Part shown: positions 46,569 through 55,527 of the stretch, one piece after another | Layout of the letters: each line of letters opens with the position of its first letter | Numbering within the stretch: the first letter of the stretch is position 1 | NCBI GenBank assembly: GCA_964349045.1 | Contig: CAYGFI010000006.1 | Span: 1-64,000 of the forward strand | DNA: 64,000 nt | Direction of reading: 5' to 3' | From: JACJXF01 sp964349045 | GTDB lineage: Bacteria; Bacteroidota; Bacteroidia; Bacteroidales; GCA-2748055 | The notes under the pieces: generated by a model | What the model was told of the DNA's origin: nothing | Seen by the model: only the letters and a program-made list of their open reading frames with translations | Databases searched by the model: none | Made by a program: the position numbers and the translations under genes

Positions 46569-48071
46569 TTATTTTCTAATGGTTTCTTTCACTTCTTTCA
46601 TCAGCTGCAATGCTTTTTTGCCTACTGTTCCATCCTGATAAATTGCCAGGTTAATGGTTACAAAGCCTCCGTTATCCATACAGCTTTTTATGTAAGTACT
46701 TAATTGTTCCGGGGTGAATTTTGGATCAGAAATATCTGTCTCTTGCTGAACCCACAAATGTTTTTCCATAGTCAGCAAGGCCTGGTACGGTAAATTAGGT
46801 GAGGGTCCGTTTTTCATGTAACCATTTTCGGGAATCCCAATAGGATCCTGAACCTCTCCGGACCAGTAATCCTGCCAGGGGGACACGTCAGGGTAAATCC
46901 AGGGATTCAGGCAAATAATCCGGTCTTTATTTCCGATTTTACAAAGTTTGAAAAACTCTTCAAAAGGTACATCCGGATAATTTTCAAATATCTGGTACCA
47001 GGAATCGAACCAGTATCCTGCAATTTTATTCTGATACCTGTTTCCCATTTCGGTAAGAATATCCGTATAATTTGCTACAAATGCCTGGTGTTCTTCGTTG
47101 GTTGATAATTTATTTCTGGGGAATTTAAATGCCAATGGTTCGTTTAAATAGCAAAGTAAGCGAACACCCCTTTTATTAAGGGCATTGGCGATTTCTTCTA
47201 TCAAATCCCGTTGAGTGGTGTTTCCGGGATGAATCCTCTCCCAGCTTTTTAGCGGTGCAGGACAGTATGATTTAGCATGTCCAATGGTTAAAAGCACGTA
47301 ACCTGCTCCGGTTTCTTCAACCATATTGGCAAACTTTTCTACATCAAAATCATTAACAGCATCTTCAAATTTTTTATTTGAGCCATCGGGAAGAACACTT
47401 TGAGAGGTCCAGTGGAACATCAGGCCGTAACCTGTTTTTACCAACCAATCGACACTCGCTCTGGCAGCTTTTGCCCTTGCTTCTTCGTTTGCTATTTCTT
47501 TCTTTTTTGACAGCGGCAGCAATTCTGCAGAACGAAAATCAAATAGAATTCCTTCTTTTTCAATGCCAGAGGTGGAAATGACAATTTTTTGTTTCCCGTC
47601 CTCCAAACTAATTAAACCGGAGAGCTTTAGTCTTTGAAAGTTTTTAGCCTCCTGAACCTGAAAATTCTCACCTCCCGGAAATGGACCGGAAGTTGGTAAC
47701 AATGAAAAAGGGAATTCCTCTTTTTCTGTTTGAACAGTTATTTTTATTCCATTACCTTGACTACCTACATTGGCAATAATATAAAATTCATACTCATCCT
47801 TATCCGGAATTTCCACTTCCCAGCTTAAGGAGCCATTTCCTTTCCAGGCAATGAAACTGCCAGGCATCAATTCTAAATTACCCTGGATTTCCGATGCATA
47901 TTTCCCATAAATATAAGTGCTTAATGGTGACATAAAATTTGTTCCAGTGTCTGGATTATATTCTTTAACTGTTTTATTTTTTTTGCCGCTATCAGAAGAA
48001 CATGCGCTGAGAATAAGCAGAAAAATAAACGTGAAAAGAATTGGCACATTTCTATATTTGATCAGTTTCAT
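46569..48071 (-). CDS. GH29-like alpha-L-fucosidase-family protein with N-terminal beta-sandwich, lipoprotein
   Basis: This 500-residue lipoprotein (lipobox LSAC, Cys24) has two parts. Residues about 45-190 form a beta-sandwich accessory domain (GSFIAWKGNGSLSWEVEIPD). Residues from about 200 resemble GH29 fucosidases: YGLMFHWTSQSVLPDG opens the barrel, FANMVEETGAGYVLLTIGH replaces the usual histidine-rich segment, and IAGYWFDSWYQ supplies the nucleophile-type Asp near 353. The typical KHHDGF motif is absent, so it is a divergent member and its substrate may differ from plain fucose. It precedes the unknown lipoprotein gene by 196 bp and follows the GH95-like gene by 9 bp. Confidence 0.75.
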   Translation of the reverse strand: MKLIKYRNVPILFTFIFLLILSACSSDSGKKNKTVKEYNPDTGTNFMSPLSTYIYGKYASEIQGNLELMPGSFIAWKGNGSLSWEVEIPDKDEYEFYIIANVGSQGNGIKITVQTEKEEFPFSLLPTSGPFPGGENFQVQEAKNFQRLKLSGLISLEDGKQKIVISTSGIEKEGILFDFRSAELLPLSKKKEIANEEARAKAARASVDWLVKTGYGLMFHWTSQSVLPDGSNKKFEDAVNDFDVEKFANMVEETGAGYVLLTIGHAKSYCPAPLKSWERIHPGNTTQRDLIEEIANALNKRGVRLLCYLNEPLAFKFPRNKLSTNEEHQAFVANYTDILTEMGNRYQNKIAGYWFDSWYQIFENYPDVPFEEFFKLCKIGNKDRIICLNPWIYPDVSPWQDYWSGEVQDPIGIPENGYMKNGPSPNLPYQALLTMEKHLWVQQETDISDPKFTPEQLSTYIKSCMDNGGFVTINLAIYQDGTVGKKALQLMKEVKETIRK

Positions 48072-48080
48072 TTTATTTTA

Positions 48081-50456
48081 TTATTTGCTGTAAAAATTAT
48101 GTCCGGGAAGTCTTTCTGTCTTCTTACTGAATCCAAACAGGTTACGTTTTTCATTGCTAACAGGAATTGCTGCTATGCTCAAATCTGTTTCCTCAAGCAA
48201 TGCGGCCGTAAATATTACAGTCTCCCCCTTTTTAAGGTCGATAGTATAAAATCCATTGTTGTCTTTTTTAATACGTTCACTTGTTGAAACATCTTTCCCC
48301 CCTATGTAAATGTACGGATTTGCAATATTTGGTTGAACAATACATGCTGAGCCAACGAGACTTTCAATAACCACAAACTGTGTTTGACCCTGTTCTTTTT
48401 TTGAGCTAACCAGAAATGCCCCCTGTGTCCTCAGATGATGAAAGGCAGCATCTCCCCATCGTTCAGGTGTGCCGGGGAAAACTTTAATTATTCCACCCAT
48501 ACTTTGCAATAGCATGTCGTGCACACAGGTAGCAAAGGACAAGGGGCTTTCTATAACCGGATTACCTTCGGCATACATGGTTGTTGGTGATACGTTCTTA
48601 TGCTGTATTAAGAAATCGAGGTAATAATATGCCTTCTCAGCATCGCCTAAAGCAGCATACATTGATGCAGCTCCGGTAGCTGTATAACCTGTTACAGGCA
48701 TTGCACTAACTTTTATTCCGCTGTTTATGGTAACATCGAGCCAGTGGTCGAGAGTAGTTCGTATAAGTTTCCTGTCATCCTCATTATTGGCAGTAATAAC
48801 GGCCAGTGGATAAAATCCCAGCAGGTGTGAATAATGGCGGTGAGGTGTTTCAAAAGCGATATCTTTTCCAATTCTCAGACCGTTCTCGTCGATTTGAAAA
48901 TCAACGAGATTATCTAAAATATTTTGCCATTCCACAGCAAGCGGGTCGTTTAATTGAAACTCCTCATTCAGGTCTGTGAGTGTTTGGCAGCTCCAACGCA
49001 TTAAAGCAAGGGTAAAGTTGATATCCTGTCCGTTTCCTCCGGGATATTCGGGCGACCAGCTGTTTTTAACGTGAATTTTCCCATCATCGGCTTCAACCGG
49101 GTTTTCCTTTAAATAGTTGAGATAGCTGTTAACTGCTTTTTTTAGAATTGGAAATAGTTTGTCTCGCATACGTTCACGGTCACCTGCAAATTGGCAATGC
49201 AACCAGTAATTGTTTAAAATCCAAACCAGCATGTCAGGGACTTTCGCACCATTATAGGCAATTAAATCCTGTGGCAAAAGTGCCGCAACTGCCGCTGAGT
49301 TTTCCCAGCGGTCTGGTACGTTGTCCTCAAGGTTTTTGACGTACTTATCAATTGAATTTGGCAGCGATTCGCCCACAGAAAGCCGATTAGCGGTAAGATG
49401 AGTCCAGTATTGCAATTCCACATTTAAATCACCCCAGACCATCGGCCAAAAGGTTTTATGATACCATGGTCCCATTAAATCCATAATGGGTCCGTTGCCC
49501 CTTGTTGCCGAAGCAAATTTGTACATCTGAATCCAATAGAAAGCTTCTTTTTCAGGGTCGTCTATTGTTAAAAAACTTAGTGGATAATAGTCATGCCACC
49601 ACTGTTTATGAGTCTTATCAAAAGTTTTATTTTTAAGAAGCAATTTTGCATTTTGTATGTTCTGCTTTACAATTTGCATACTGTTATGTTCGGGAAAGCT
49701 ATGATGAATACTGGCAATTAATTGCTGTGCACCATTTGGATAACCAGTAATTTCCCAGCCGGTTGTGGTTTCTCCTTTTTCCTTATACAAAGGCTGGTAA
49801 CAAAAATGTTGCCCATCTGCCTCACTCACAGTTGCATCGGGTGGCATAACCATGGGGTCGTTACGCATTTTTTCCCAACTGCCACCTCTCATCCCTCTAT
49901 TCGTTTGAAGTGTTGCCCAGACAGGAGGAACCGGTTTTTCAGGATGCCATGTAATCTTAATGGACTCGCCTTCTTCAGCTACAGTTTCAAAATATATAAT
50001 ATCGGAATTGCTGTGGCTAAATCCTTTAATCTGGTACTTCCCCGCAGTAGTTTTCACAACTCCGGTAAGTTCGGCATTCCACAAGCTTAATTTTAAGTCA
50101 ACACCTACAATTTCACCAGTAGATTCCAGGTTAAAATGCCCCAGTGGCAGGCGGCTTCGATAAATCCAAAGCATCTGGTCTTCCTTTGGAGCTTCACGGT
50201 GGTCGTAATAATCATGGCGGCCTGCATAAATTGACATGATGTTTTTGCCTTCACTTTCAGTTCTGTAAAAAAGGAAACCTACATTACCATTGCCCGAATA
50301 GGGAGCAACTTCCCAACGGTTGGGAATTTCATCCCAAAGCATGTCGTGTTGAGAAAGAAAAGTTTCGTAATCAACTTCCAACTTCAGTTTTTGGGTATCC
50401 TCCGACTTACACGAAAACATAAATAGCATCAACAGAAATGTCAATAGGATTTTCAT
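48081..50456 (-). CDS. GH95-like glycosidase, lipoprotein
   Basis: The protein has about 791 residues when started at MKILLTFLLMLFMFSC, a clear lipoprotein signal; an in-frame ATG 33 bp upstream (50489) would add an unlikely basic tail. The N-terminal beta-domain (VAPYSGNGNVGFLFYR) is followed by an (alpha/alpha)6 barrel with HKTFWPMVWGDLNVELQYW, NSWSPEYPGGNGQDINFTL and HRHYSHLLGFYPL, which match the GH95 layout of alpha-1,2-fucosidases and alpha-galactosidases acting on fucose or L-galactose. The C-terminal beta-sandwich is present. It probably trims terminal fucose-type residues in the periplasm. It stands between the GH29-like and esterase genes in operon order. Confidence 0.8.
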   Translation of the reverse strand: MKILLTFLLMLFMFSCKSEDTQKLKLEVDYETFLSQHDMLWDEIPNRWEVAPYSGNGNVGFLFYRTESEGKNIMSIYAGRHDYYDHREAPKEDQMLWIYRSRLPLGHFNLESTGEIVGVDLKLSLWNAELTGVVKTTAGKYQIKGFSHSNSDIIYFETVAEEGESIKITWHPEKPVPPVWATLQTNRGMRGGSWEKMRNDPMVMPPDATVSEADGQHFCYQPLYKEKGETTTGWEITGYPNGAQQLIASIHHSFPEHNSMQIVKQNIQNAKLLLKNKTFDKTHKQWWHDYYPLSFLTIDDPEKEAFYWIQMYKFASATRGNGPIMDLMGPWYHKTFWPMVWGDLNVELQYWTHLTANRLSVGESLPNSIDKYVKNLEDNVPDRWENSAAVAALLPQDLIAYNGAKVPDMLVWILNNYWLHCQFAGDRERMRDKLFPILKKAVNSYLNYLKENPVEADDGKIHVKNSWSPEYPGGNGQDINFTLALMRWSCQTLTDLNEEFQLNDPLAVEWQNILDNLVDFQIDENGLRIGKDIAFETPHRHYSHLLGFYPLAVITANNEDDRKLIRTTLDHWLDVTINSGIKVSAMPVTGYTATGAASMYAALGDAEKAYYYLDFLIQHKNVSPTTMYAEGNPVIESPLSFATCVHDMLLQSMGGIIKVFPGTPERWGDAAFHHLRTQGAFLVSSKKEQGQTQFVVIESLVGSACIVQPNIANPYIYIGGKDVSTSERIKKDNNGFYTIDLKKGETVIFTAALLEETDLSIAAIPVSNEKRNLFGFSKKTERLPGHNFYSK

Positions 50457-50528
50457 TTTTTTTAAGCTTAGGTTAATAGATTTTCCCAATCAATAGCATA
50501 TTCAATTTTTTTGATGTTCGTCATGTAC

Positions 50529-52403
50529 TTATTTTTTTAACCATTGAAGATTCCGGAACTCTGGTTTCTTACCTTTCCACTCAGCTCCTAATTTCAAGCT
50601 ATTGTCTTTTCCCTTCAGGGTTACCTGTTCACCCAGTTTTAACTCCACTATCCCACTCCAATCGTTTAAAATTCCTCCATTGCCATCGCGGAAGTCTTTT
50701 GCCTTTAAAACAATACTTTGCCATTCCGAACCACCTTTCAGCTGAATTTCTGCAGCATATCCATCAATGCCCACTATTATTTTGTTTGCCTCCTCAGAGC
50801 GAACTTCAATTGCCAGTTTTGCATTAGCAGGAGCCTTCCATTTGTCATTGTAAAGTTTGTGTGTAGTACGCTCCCAGGAATCTTCTTTATAGGTAAACCA
50901 TTCTTTTTCCCAGTTGTCATCAAAACTTTCAATGACAAGAGAAGGTTCCATAGTGTTTTTAACTTTTGCCGCTTTGAGTTGTTCAGGTGAGGCAACCTGT
51001 ATAAGCGTCGAAATATTAAATATTTCTGTAGTATAAATGTTGTAATAGTATCCTGCGCCTGTTACAGGTTCATCCAGTGAGTAAATTATATTTGCATACA
51101 CCCAGAGTGGTTTGTCTGTAGTCAGAAGTGGTAAATCTGCTGTCCAGGTATTGCCTGATTTCATTCCTCCAGCGTAATGCCAGAAACGGTTTATTCTGTT
51201 ATCTCGTTCAGATACTTCCCCGAAATTCTCACCTTGTTGTGTATAATAAATATCTACAGCAAGTATAGATTTTGATGCATCAGGGCTAACAGTGAAAGTT
51301 GGTATTCCGTTTTTGGTTTTTAATATCAATTGGCTCACGGGAGTCTTTGGATAGGTGAATGTTCCTTTCAAATACTGGTCAAACCAGAGTAGTCCGGTGA
51401 CCTCAGAATCGCCAAGGTCCTGGTGGTTGTGGTGGGGCGCGCTAACTACCCGCCATTCCTTTGATTTAATAAGACGTGTTGCTGTTGGCAAATCACGCAA
51501 ATGCCCATGGAAGTCATTTGACGGACTGAGAAAAATAATAGGACATGAAATCACTTTTAAATAGGCATTGTCTGCAATTGTGTTCAGATATAATGGGTTC
51601 TCATCATCGTTATTGCTTATTCCGCCACAAGAGGGAGCTGCAGCCTTGATACGTGGATCTATTGCTGTTAATACAGTTAGTTTTCCACCCATGGAATGGC
51701 CGTAAACTCCTAGTTTATAGGGATCAACTTCTGCTTGCTGTTCGAGGAAAGTTATGGCCCGGCGGGCACCCAGCGCGCAAAGGAACCAGCTGTTATTTCG
51801 TGGAGACTCACTAGAATCATAGGTCCATGAAGCCGGTGCAACAGATGCAAAATTGTTTTTTGGATTTCTGCATGGTGCGTGATAGGCATCCAATGGTCCC
51901 CAATCGGTGGTGAGTTTATATTCCGGATCATCGGAATTGTTGTCCCAGAATAGTTTTACGATTTCAGGATTTATCACGTAATCCGGTGCATTAATCCGCC
52001 CTGCCCATGCAATAGAAATGGTGGCATAACCGCGTTTGCCATTGGTAAGTACCGCACGGTAATCTGCATATTGTCCACCGCCATGAATTTGTACCAAACC
52101 TGGCAGATTTTTACCCCCTTTTGGATAACCATAAACCGCAGCCATCATGGCTTTTTGTCCTTTAAAAATGCCAATGCGATAACGAAGAATTTTCATAATC
52201 ACGCCGTCTTCTTCCCACTCCTTAATAATTTCGACATCAAGCGGCTCTTTTCTCGTATCTACATCTTTCCATAATTCTTCGAGCGTCTGGGGAGCAATCC
52301 CGTCTTTTAATGTGCCAAAAGTTTCAATATTGTATTCCTGTGCCGAGATTCTTGCCTGAAAAATTAAGCACAAAACCCATACTACTAAAAGAAATTTTTT
52401 CAT
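50529..52403 (-). CDS. Secreted acetyl-xylan-esterase-like alpha/beta hydrolase with C-terminal beta domain
   Basis: This 624-residue protein has a signal peptide (FLLVVWVLCLIFQARISAQ). The hydrolase domain (about 60-370) contains PGLVQIHGGGQYADYR (oxyanion hole), LGVYGHSMGGKLTV (nucleophile Ser near 236), a catalytic-type Asp in LSPSNDFHGH and PHHNHQDLG for the His. A second beta-rich half (about 370-624) with TLIQVASPEQLKAAKVKN and LVIESFDDNWEKEWFTY looks like a carbohydrate-binding or accessory domain. It should remove acyl groups from the polysaccharide. The start of this protein family resembles the N-terminal half of the chimera at 9447-9857. Confidence 0.83.
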   Translation of the reverse strand: MKKFLLVVWVLCLIFQARISAQEYNIETFGTLKDGIAPQTLEELWKDVDTRKEPLDVEIIKEWEEDGVIMKILRYRIGIFKGQKAMMAAVYGYPKGGKNLPGLVQIHGGGQYADYRAVLTNGKRGYATISIAWAGRINAPDYVINPEIVKLFWDNNSDDPEYKLTTDWGPLDAYHAPCRNPKNNFASVAPASWTYDSSESPRNNSWFLCALGARRAITFLEQQAEVDPYKLGVYGHSMGGKLTVLTAIDPRIKAAAPSCGGISNNDDENPLYLNTIADNAYLKVISCPIIFLSPSNDFHGHLRDLPTATRLIKSKEWRVVSAPHHNHQDLGDSEVTGLLWFDQYLKGTFTYPKTPVSQLILKTKNGIPTFTVSPDASKSILAVDIYYTQQGENFGEVSERDNRINRFWHYAGGMKSGNTWTADLPLLTTDKPLWVYANIIYSLDEPVTGAGYYYNIYTTEIFNISTLIQVASPEQLKAAKVKNTMEPSLVIESFDDNWEKEWFTYKEDSWERTTHKLYNDKWKAPANAKLAIEVRSEEANKIIVGIDGYAAEIQLKGGSEWQSIVLKAKDFRDGNGGILNDWSGIVELKLGEQVTLKGKDNSLKLGAEWKGKKPEFRNLQWLKK

Positions 52404-52431
52404 GTTCTATTGGTTTTTATCTGAATTGGTC

Positions 52432-53754
52432 TTATTCCGTTTCCAATACAATTATTGAATCAATTTCATCCCGGTTCTTTATGGGCAAATTAATTTCGAT
52501 ACCTGATTCAGTTTGTTTAATAGTTGGATTCTTAACGTTTAAGCCCTTACTGCTTATAATTTTTTTATCGAGTGGGGGTAGCATTACATGCGCTACGGCT
52601 TCGGGCCAATTCAGAATATGAACATAGATTTTATTGTCCTTAAAGGTCATACCTCCCCATTCTCCATTGGGAATTGGGCCTCCCCGGGTTCCATAAATAC
52701 TTTCTCCGTTTTTCTTTAGCCATTTTCCCATTTTTTTCAAGACAGTGACTTGATCTGCAGGAAATTCACCTGTTGGCATAGGTCCCACATTCAGAAGTAG
52801 ATTTCCATCTCCAACAACGGTATGAACCAGTGTATGAATTGCCTCTTTGTAAGAAATGGTGCTACAATCGGGGCGGTAAGACCAGCCTCCTCCTTCTTTG
52901 CATTTGTTCATAGTCATGCAAGATTCCCAAGCCCTGTCTGTTTGAAATTTCCCGATTTTTTGCTCCGGGGTATCGTAATCTCCCAGTACCAATTTCTTCA
53001 ATTCGGGGGTGTCAGGCTCATAAATTTTTCCTTTATCGCGTTTGATAAACCGGGCTGCACGGTTATTAACCAGAAGATTTTCTCCCTGCAAATCATACAT
53101 CATTTCAAACAATTCCAAGATGGTATAATCTCCCCAGTTACCTGCTACATGGTCGAACCACATGATATCCACTTTACCGTAATTTGTTAGAAGCTCACGT
53201 ACCTGTCCTTCGTAAAAGTCGTTGTACTTTTTATTGTTGCCCACGAGATAGTCGGGATGCGACCAGTCACGTGTTGAATAATACCAACCCAGTTTTAATC
53301 CGTATTTATGTGCTGCATCGGAAAGCTCTCTGCAAATATCACGCTTAAAAGGTGTATTTGCAATGTTATAATCCCGTAATTTTGTATGCCAGTTTGAAAA
53401 CCCGTCATGATGCTTGGCGGTGAAAACGATGTATCTGAAACCCGCTTTTTTTGCCAGTTTCATCCATTCATCGGCATCAAATTTTTCCGGGTTGAAACTT
53501 TTGTATAGATTGTCATATTCTTCGTTGGGCACTAATCCCGTGCCGTCACCATGGTCGAAGGGATGGCCTTGCCTTGACCAACCAATTTCAGTTCCATTTA
53601 CACTGGAAGGCCCCCAGTGCATAAATAATCCGAATTTGGCATCCCGAAACCATTCGAGTTTTGGATCGTTTTGGTATTCGTTTTGAGCATGAATGTTCAG
53701 TCCTGCAATGAAAAACATTCCAATGATGCACGTCAGATTGATTGAATTTTTCAT
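52432..53754 (-). CDS. GH29 alpha-L-fucosidase
   Basis: This 440-residue protein has a signal peptide (GMFFIAGLNIHAQ) and a standard GH29 barrel: FRDAKFGLFMHWGPSSVNG, FRYIVFTAKHHDGFSNW, GLKLGWYYSTRDWSHPDY and VDIMWFDHVAGNW, where the Asp (near 197) is the expected nucleophile. A short C-terminal beta-sandwich ends the protein. It is shorter than the GH29 at 58495-60237 and has no added binding domain. It releases terminal alpha-L-fucose. It overlaps the operon tightly, starting 1 bp from the stop of the GH172 gene. Confidence 0.93.
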   Translation of the reverse strand: MKNSINLTCIIGMFFIAGLNIHAQNEYQNDPKLEWFRDAKFGLFMHWGPSSVNGTEIGWSRQGHPFDHGDGTGLVPNEEYDNLYKSFNPEKFDADEWMKLAKKAGFRYIVFTAKHHDGFSNWHTKLRDYNIANTPFKRDICRELSDAAHKYGLKLGWYYSTRDWSHPDYLVGNNKKYNDFYEGQVRELLTNYGKVDIMWFDHVAGNWGDYTILELFEMMYDLQGENLLVNNRAARFIKRDKGKIYEPDTPELKKLVLGDYDTPEQKIGKFQTDRAWESCMTMNKCKEGGGWSYRPDCSTISYKEAIHTLVHTVVGDGNLLLNVGPMPTGEFPADQVTVLKKMGKWLKKNGESIYGTRGGPIPNGEWGGMTFKDNKIYVHILNWPEAVAHVMLPPLDKKIISSKGLNVKNPTIKQTESGIEINLPIKNRDEIDSIIVLETE

Positions 53755-53755
53755 T

Positions 53756-55288
53756 TTATTTTTGTTTTAGGTAATAATATGCAACGCTTTCATAATTACC
53801 CTGATAGTCATCAACAGGCCCCACTTCAATAGTAGCTCTAATCTGTTTATTAAAAGGGATAACTTCTGTTGGCAAGTGCCACCGGTAAGATGCAGTGCCG
53901 GAGGTGATTTTTCCTGAGTTATATAAAGTATATCCATGGAATGGGAAAGTTTGGGCATGATCCAGTCTGCCAAACATTCCATTCCATCCGGCATTAAAGT
54001 AATCCTCGGTTCCAGTTCCGTGTTGTACCATTTCTCCATCCACTTCAAAGACCTCGTCACCCTCCAGGCAACCGGTCCAGTAAATCTCACCCAGCGTACT
54101 TTTACTTCCTGTGTTGGTAAGACTTTCTCCTTCAGCACGCATGTATACTCCAACATAATGTCCGGTTCCATGAACATTCATCCATTCGTGTTTTTTCCCT
54201 GGGGTGGTAGGATAATCCTTATTGTAACTGGTGTGCAGGTAACATGAGCCCGCAGGATATATACCTGGCTTTTCGAATATTGTTGTTAATTCAACTTCAC
54301 ACTTTTGGGGAATGACAAGTATTACGTTGGCTTGATAACGATAGGGCATGGGAAGAAAATTGTAAACCCCATTTCCATCAGGCAGTCTTCCTGCCAGCAA
54401 ACTCTTACCACTAAGACCGCCATCTTCCTGGAGAAAGAACATGGATAAGGGAACATCGATTGCCGGGACATTTGCGTCATCCCAGGTAATTTTCAGCATG
54501 CCGCCAAGAAAACTACACAAATCTTCCGGAGCCCCTTTTACAATAAGTGCGCGCAAAACTGCAGGACCTGCTTGAAAGGATAACTTATTTTCGCCGGGTT
54601 TCAGAGCAAGTGTTGATTGATTACTAACAGGGTCCGGGATTTCAAGATAATCTATATCGCCGGAGTTCCATAAAACTTCCATGATCCTGTCCCGGTAGGT
54701 GACCAGGGGATTCCTTTCAGAACTGAAAGTTTCAATGTTTATATCTTTGTCAAACTTATTGTATTGCACATGGAAGAAAGCGGCCCTGTCACCTTCAACC
54801 ACAATTTTAAACCCATTGTTAAAGGGGATAGGAACATGGCACCAACATCCACCCAGAGCCATTCCGCACAGAGGATAGGGGAATTGTGAATTGCTATTGT
54901 TAAACAGTTCTATAACAGGGATATCAATAGCCGGGGTAGCGCTTCCATCCAGGTAGATAAAAATTCTTTTGTCTCTTAAAAACATAGGGGCATCCGGAAA
55001 ACTTGCATCAAAAGGAAACCAGATTCTCGTAATAACTCCCGAACCTTCCAGTTCGGCTATTACCGAGTTTCCATTTTCTTTTCGTATTACTGAATATTCT
55101 CCGCTGAAACCATCATTGTTCCCTCCTGTCCGGTCATAACTGCTTTGCATACCATAAGTCGTCCCTGTCCTTAAAAGAGGATATTTACCGATATTGGTAA
55201 TTTCCGTTTTCCACAGTTCGCTCTTTACATCCTGCGCTTGCAGAAGAAAGGACTGAATTAAACAAAAAAGGAAAAACGCCAGTAACAT
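53756..55288 (-). CDS. GH172-family protein (DUF2961)
   Basis: This 510-residue protein has a signal peptide (LAFFLFCLIQSFLLQA). The family hallmarks are present: GEYSVIRKENGNSVIAELEG near the start, RIWFPFDASFPDAPM, and VQHGTGTEDYFNAGWNGM, where the Glu in GTEDYF (near 424) is the catalytic-type residue of DUF2961/GH172. Characterised members act on fructofuranosides or arabinofuranosides and often work as oligomers. A furanoside branch in the target polysaccharide is therefore possible. It lies 1 bp upstream of the GH29 gene, so translation is probably coupled. Confidence 0.9.
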   Translation of the reverse strand: MLLAFFLFCLIQSFLLQAQDVKSELWKTEITNIGKYPLLRTGTTYGMQSSYDRTGGNNDGFSGEYSVIRKENGNSVIAELEGSGVITRIWFPFDASFPDAPMFLRDKRIFIYLDGSATPAIDIPVIELFNNSNSQFPYPLCGMALGGCWCHVPIPFNNGFKIVVEGDRAAFFHVQYNKFDKDINIETFSSERNPLVTYRDRIMEVLWNSGDIDYLEIPDPVSNQSTLALKPGENKLSFQAGPAVLRALIVKGAPEDLCSFLGGMLKITWDDANVPAIDVPLSMFFLQEDGGLSGKSLLAGRLPDGNGVYNFLPMPYRYQANVILVIPQKCEVELTTIFEKPGIYPAGSCYLHTSYNKDYPTTPGKKHEWMNVHGTGHYVGVYMRAEGESLTNTGSKSTLGEIYWTGCLEGDEVFEVDGEMVQHGTGTEDYFNAGWNGMFGRLDHAQTFPFHGYTLYNSGKITSGTASYRWHLPTEVIPFNKQIRATIEVGPVDDYQGNYESVAYYYLKQK

Positions 55289-55359
55289 TTTTTATTCTTT
55301 ACTTAATTTTTCAATAAATTTTTCCCCTTGAGTTGCACTTTAATTTAAAGCTTGTAATC

Positions 55360-55421
55360 ATCAACAAGGTGAAGATAATTCATTCAATCTGGAATGCTTT
55401 GCTTAAATCGATGGATTCCTT
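55360..55421. repeat. Conserved intergenic motif, copy 2
   Basis: CAAGGTGAAGATAATT (55365-55380) and the following ~40 bp resemble the copy at 11049-11106. It lies between the GH172 start and the stop of the GHL15-like T9SS gene. Nothing else is recognised in this 239-bp gap. Confidence 0.5.
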
Positions 55422-55527
55422 GCTCAAAATGGTCAATAAATGATGAGGCTGTTTTTCCGATAGGAGACTTTTGATACCGCCTCAGTCAAAGTGAGAAATT
55501 AGCTTTGAAAAATCAGACCTTATAAGT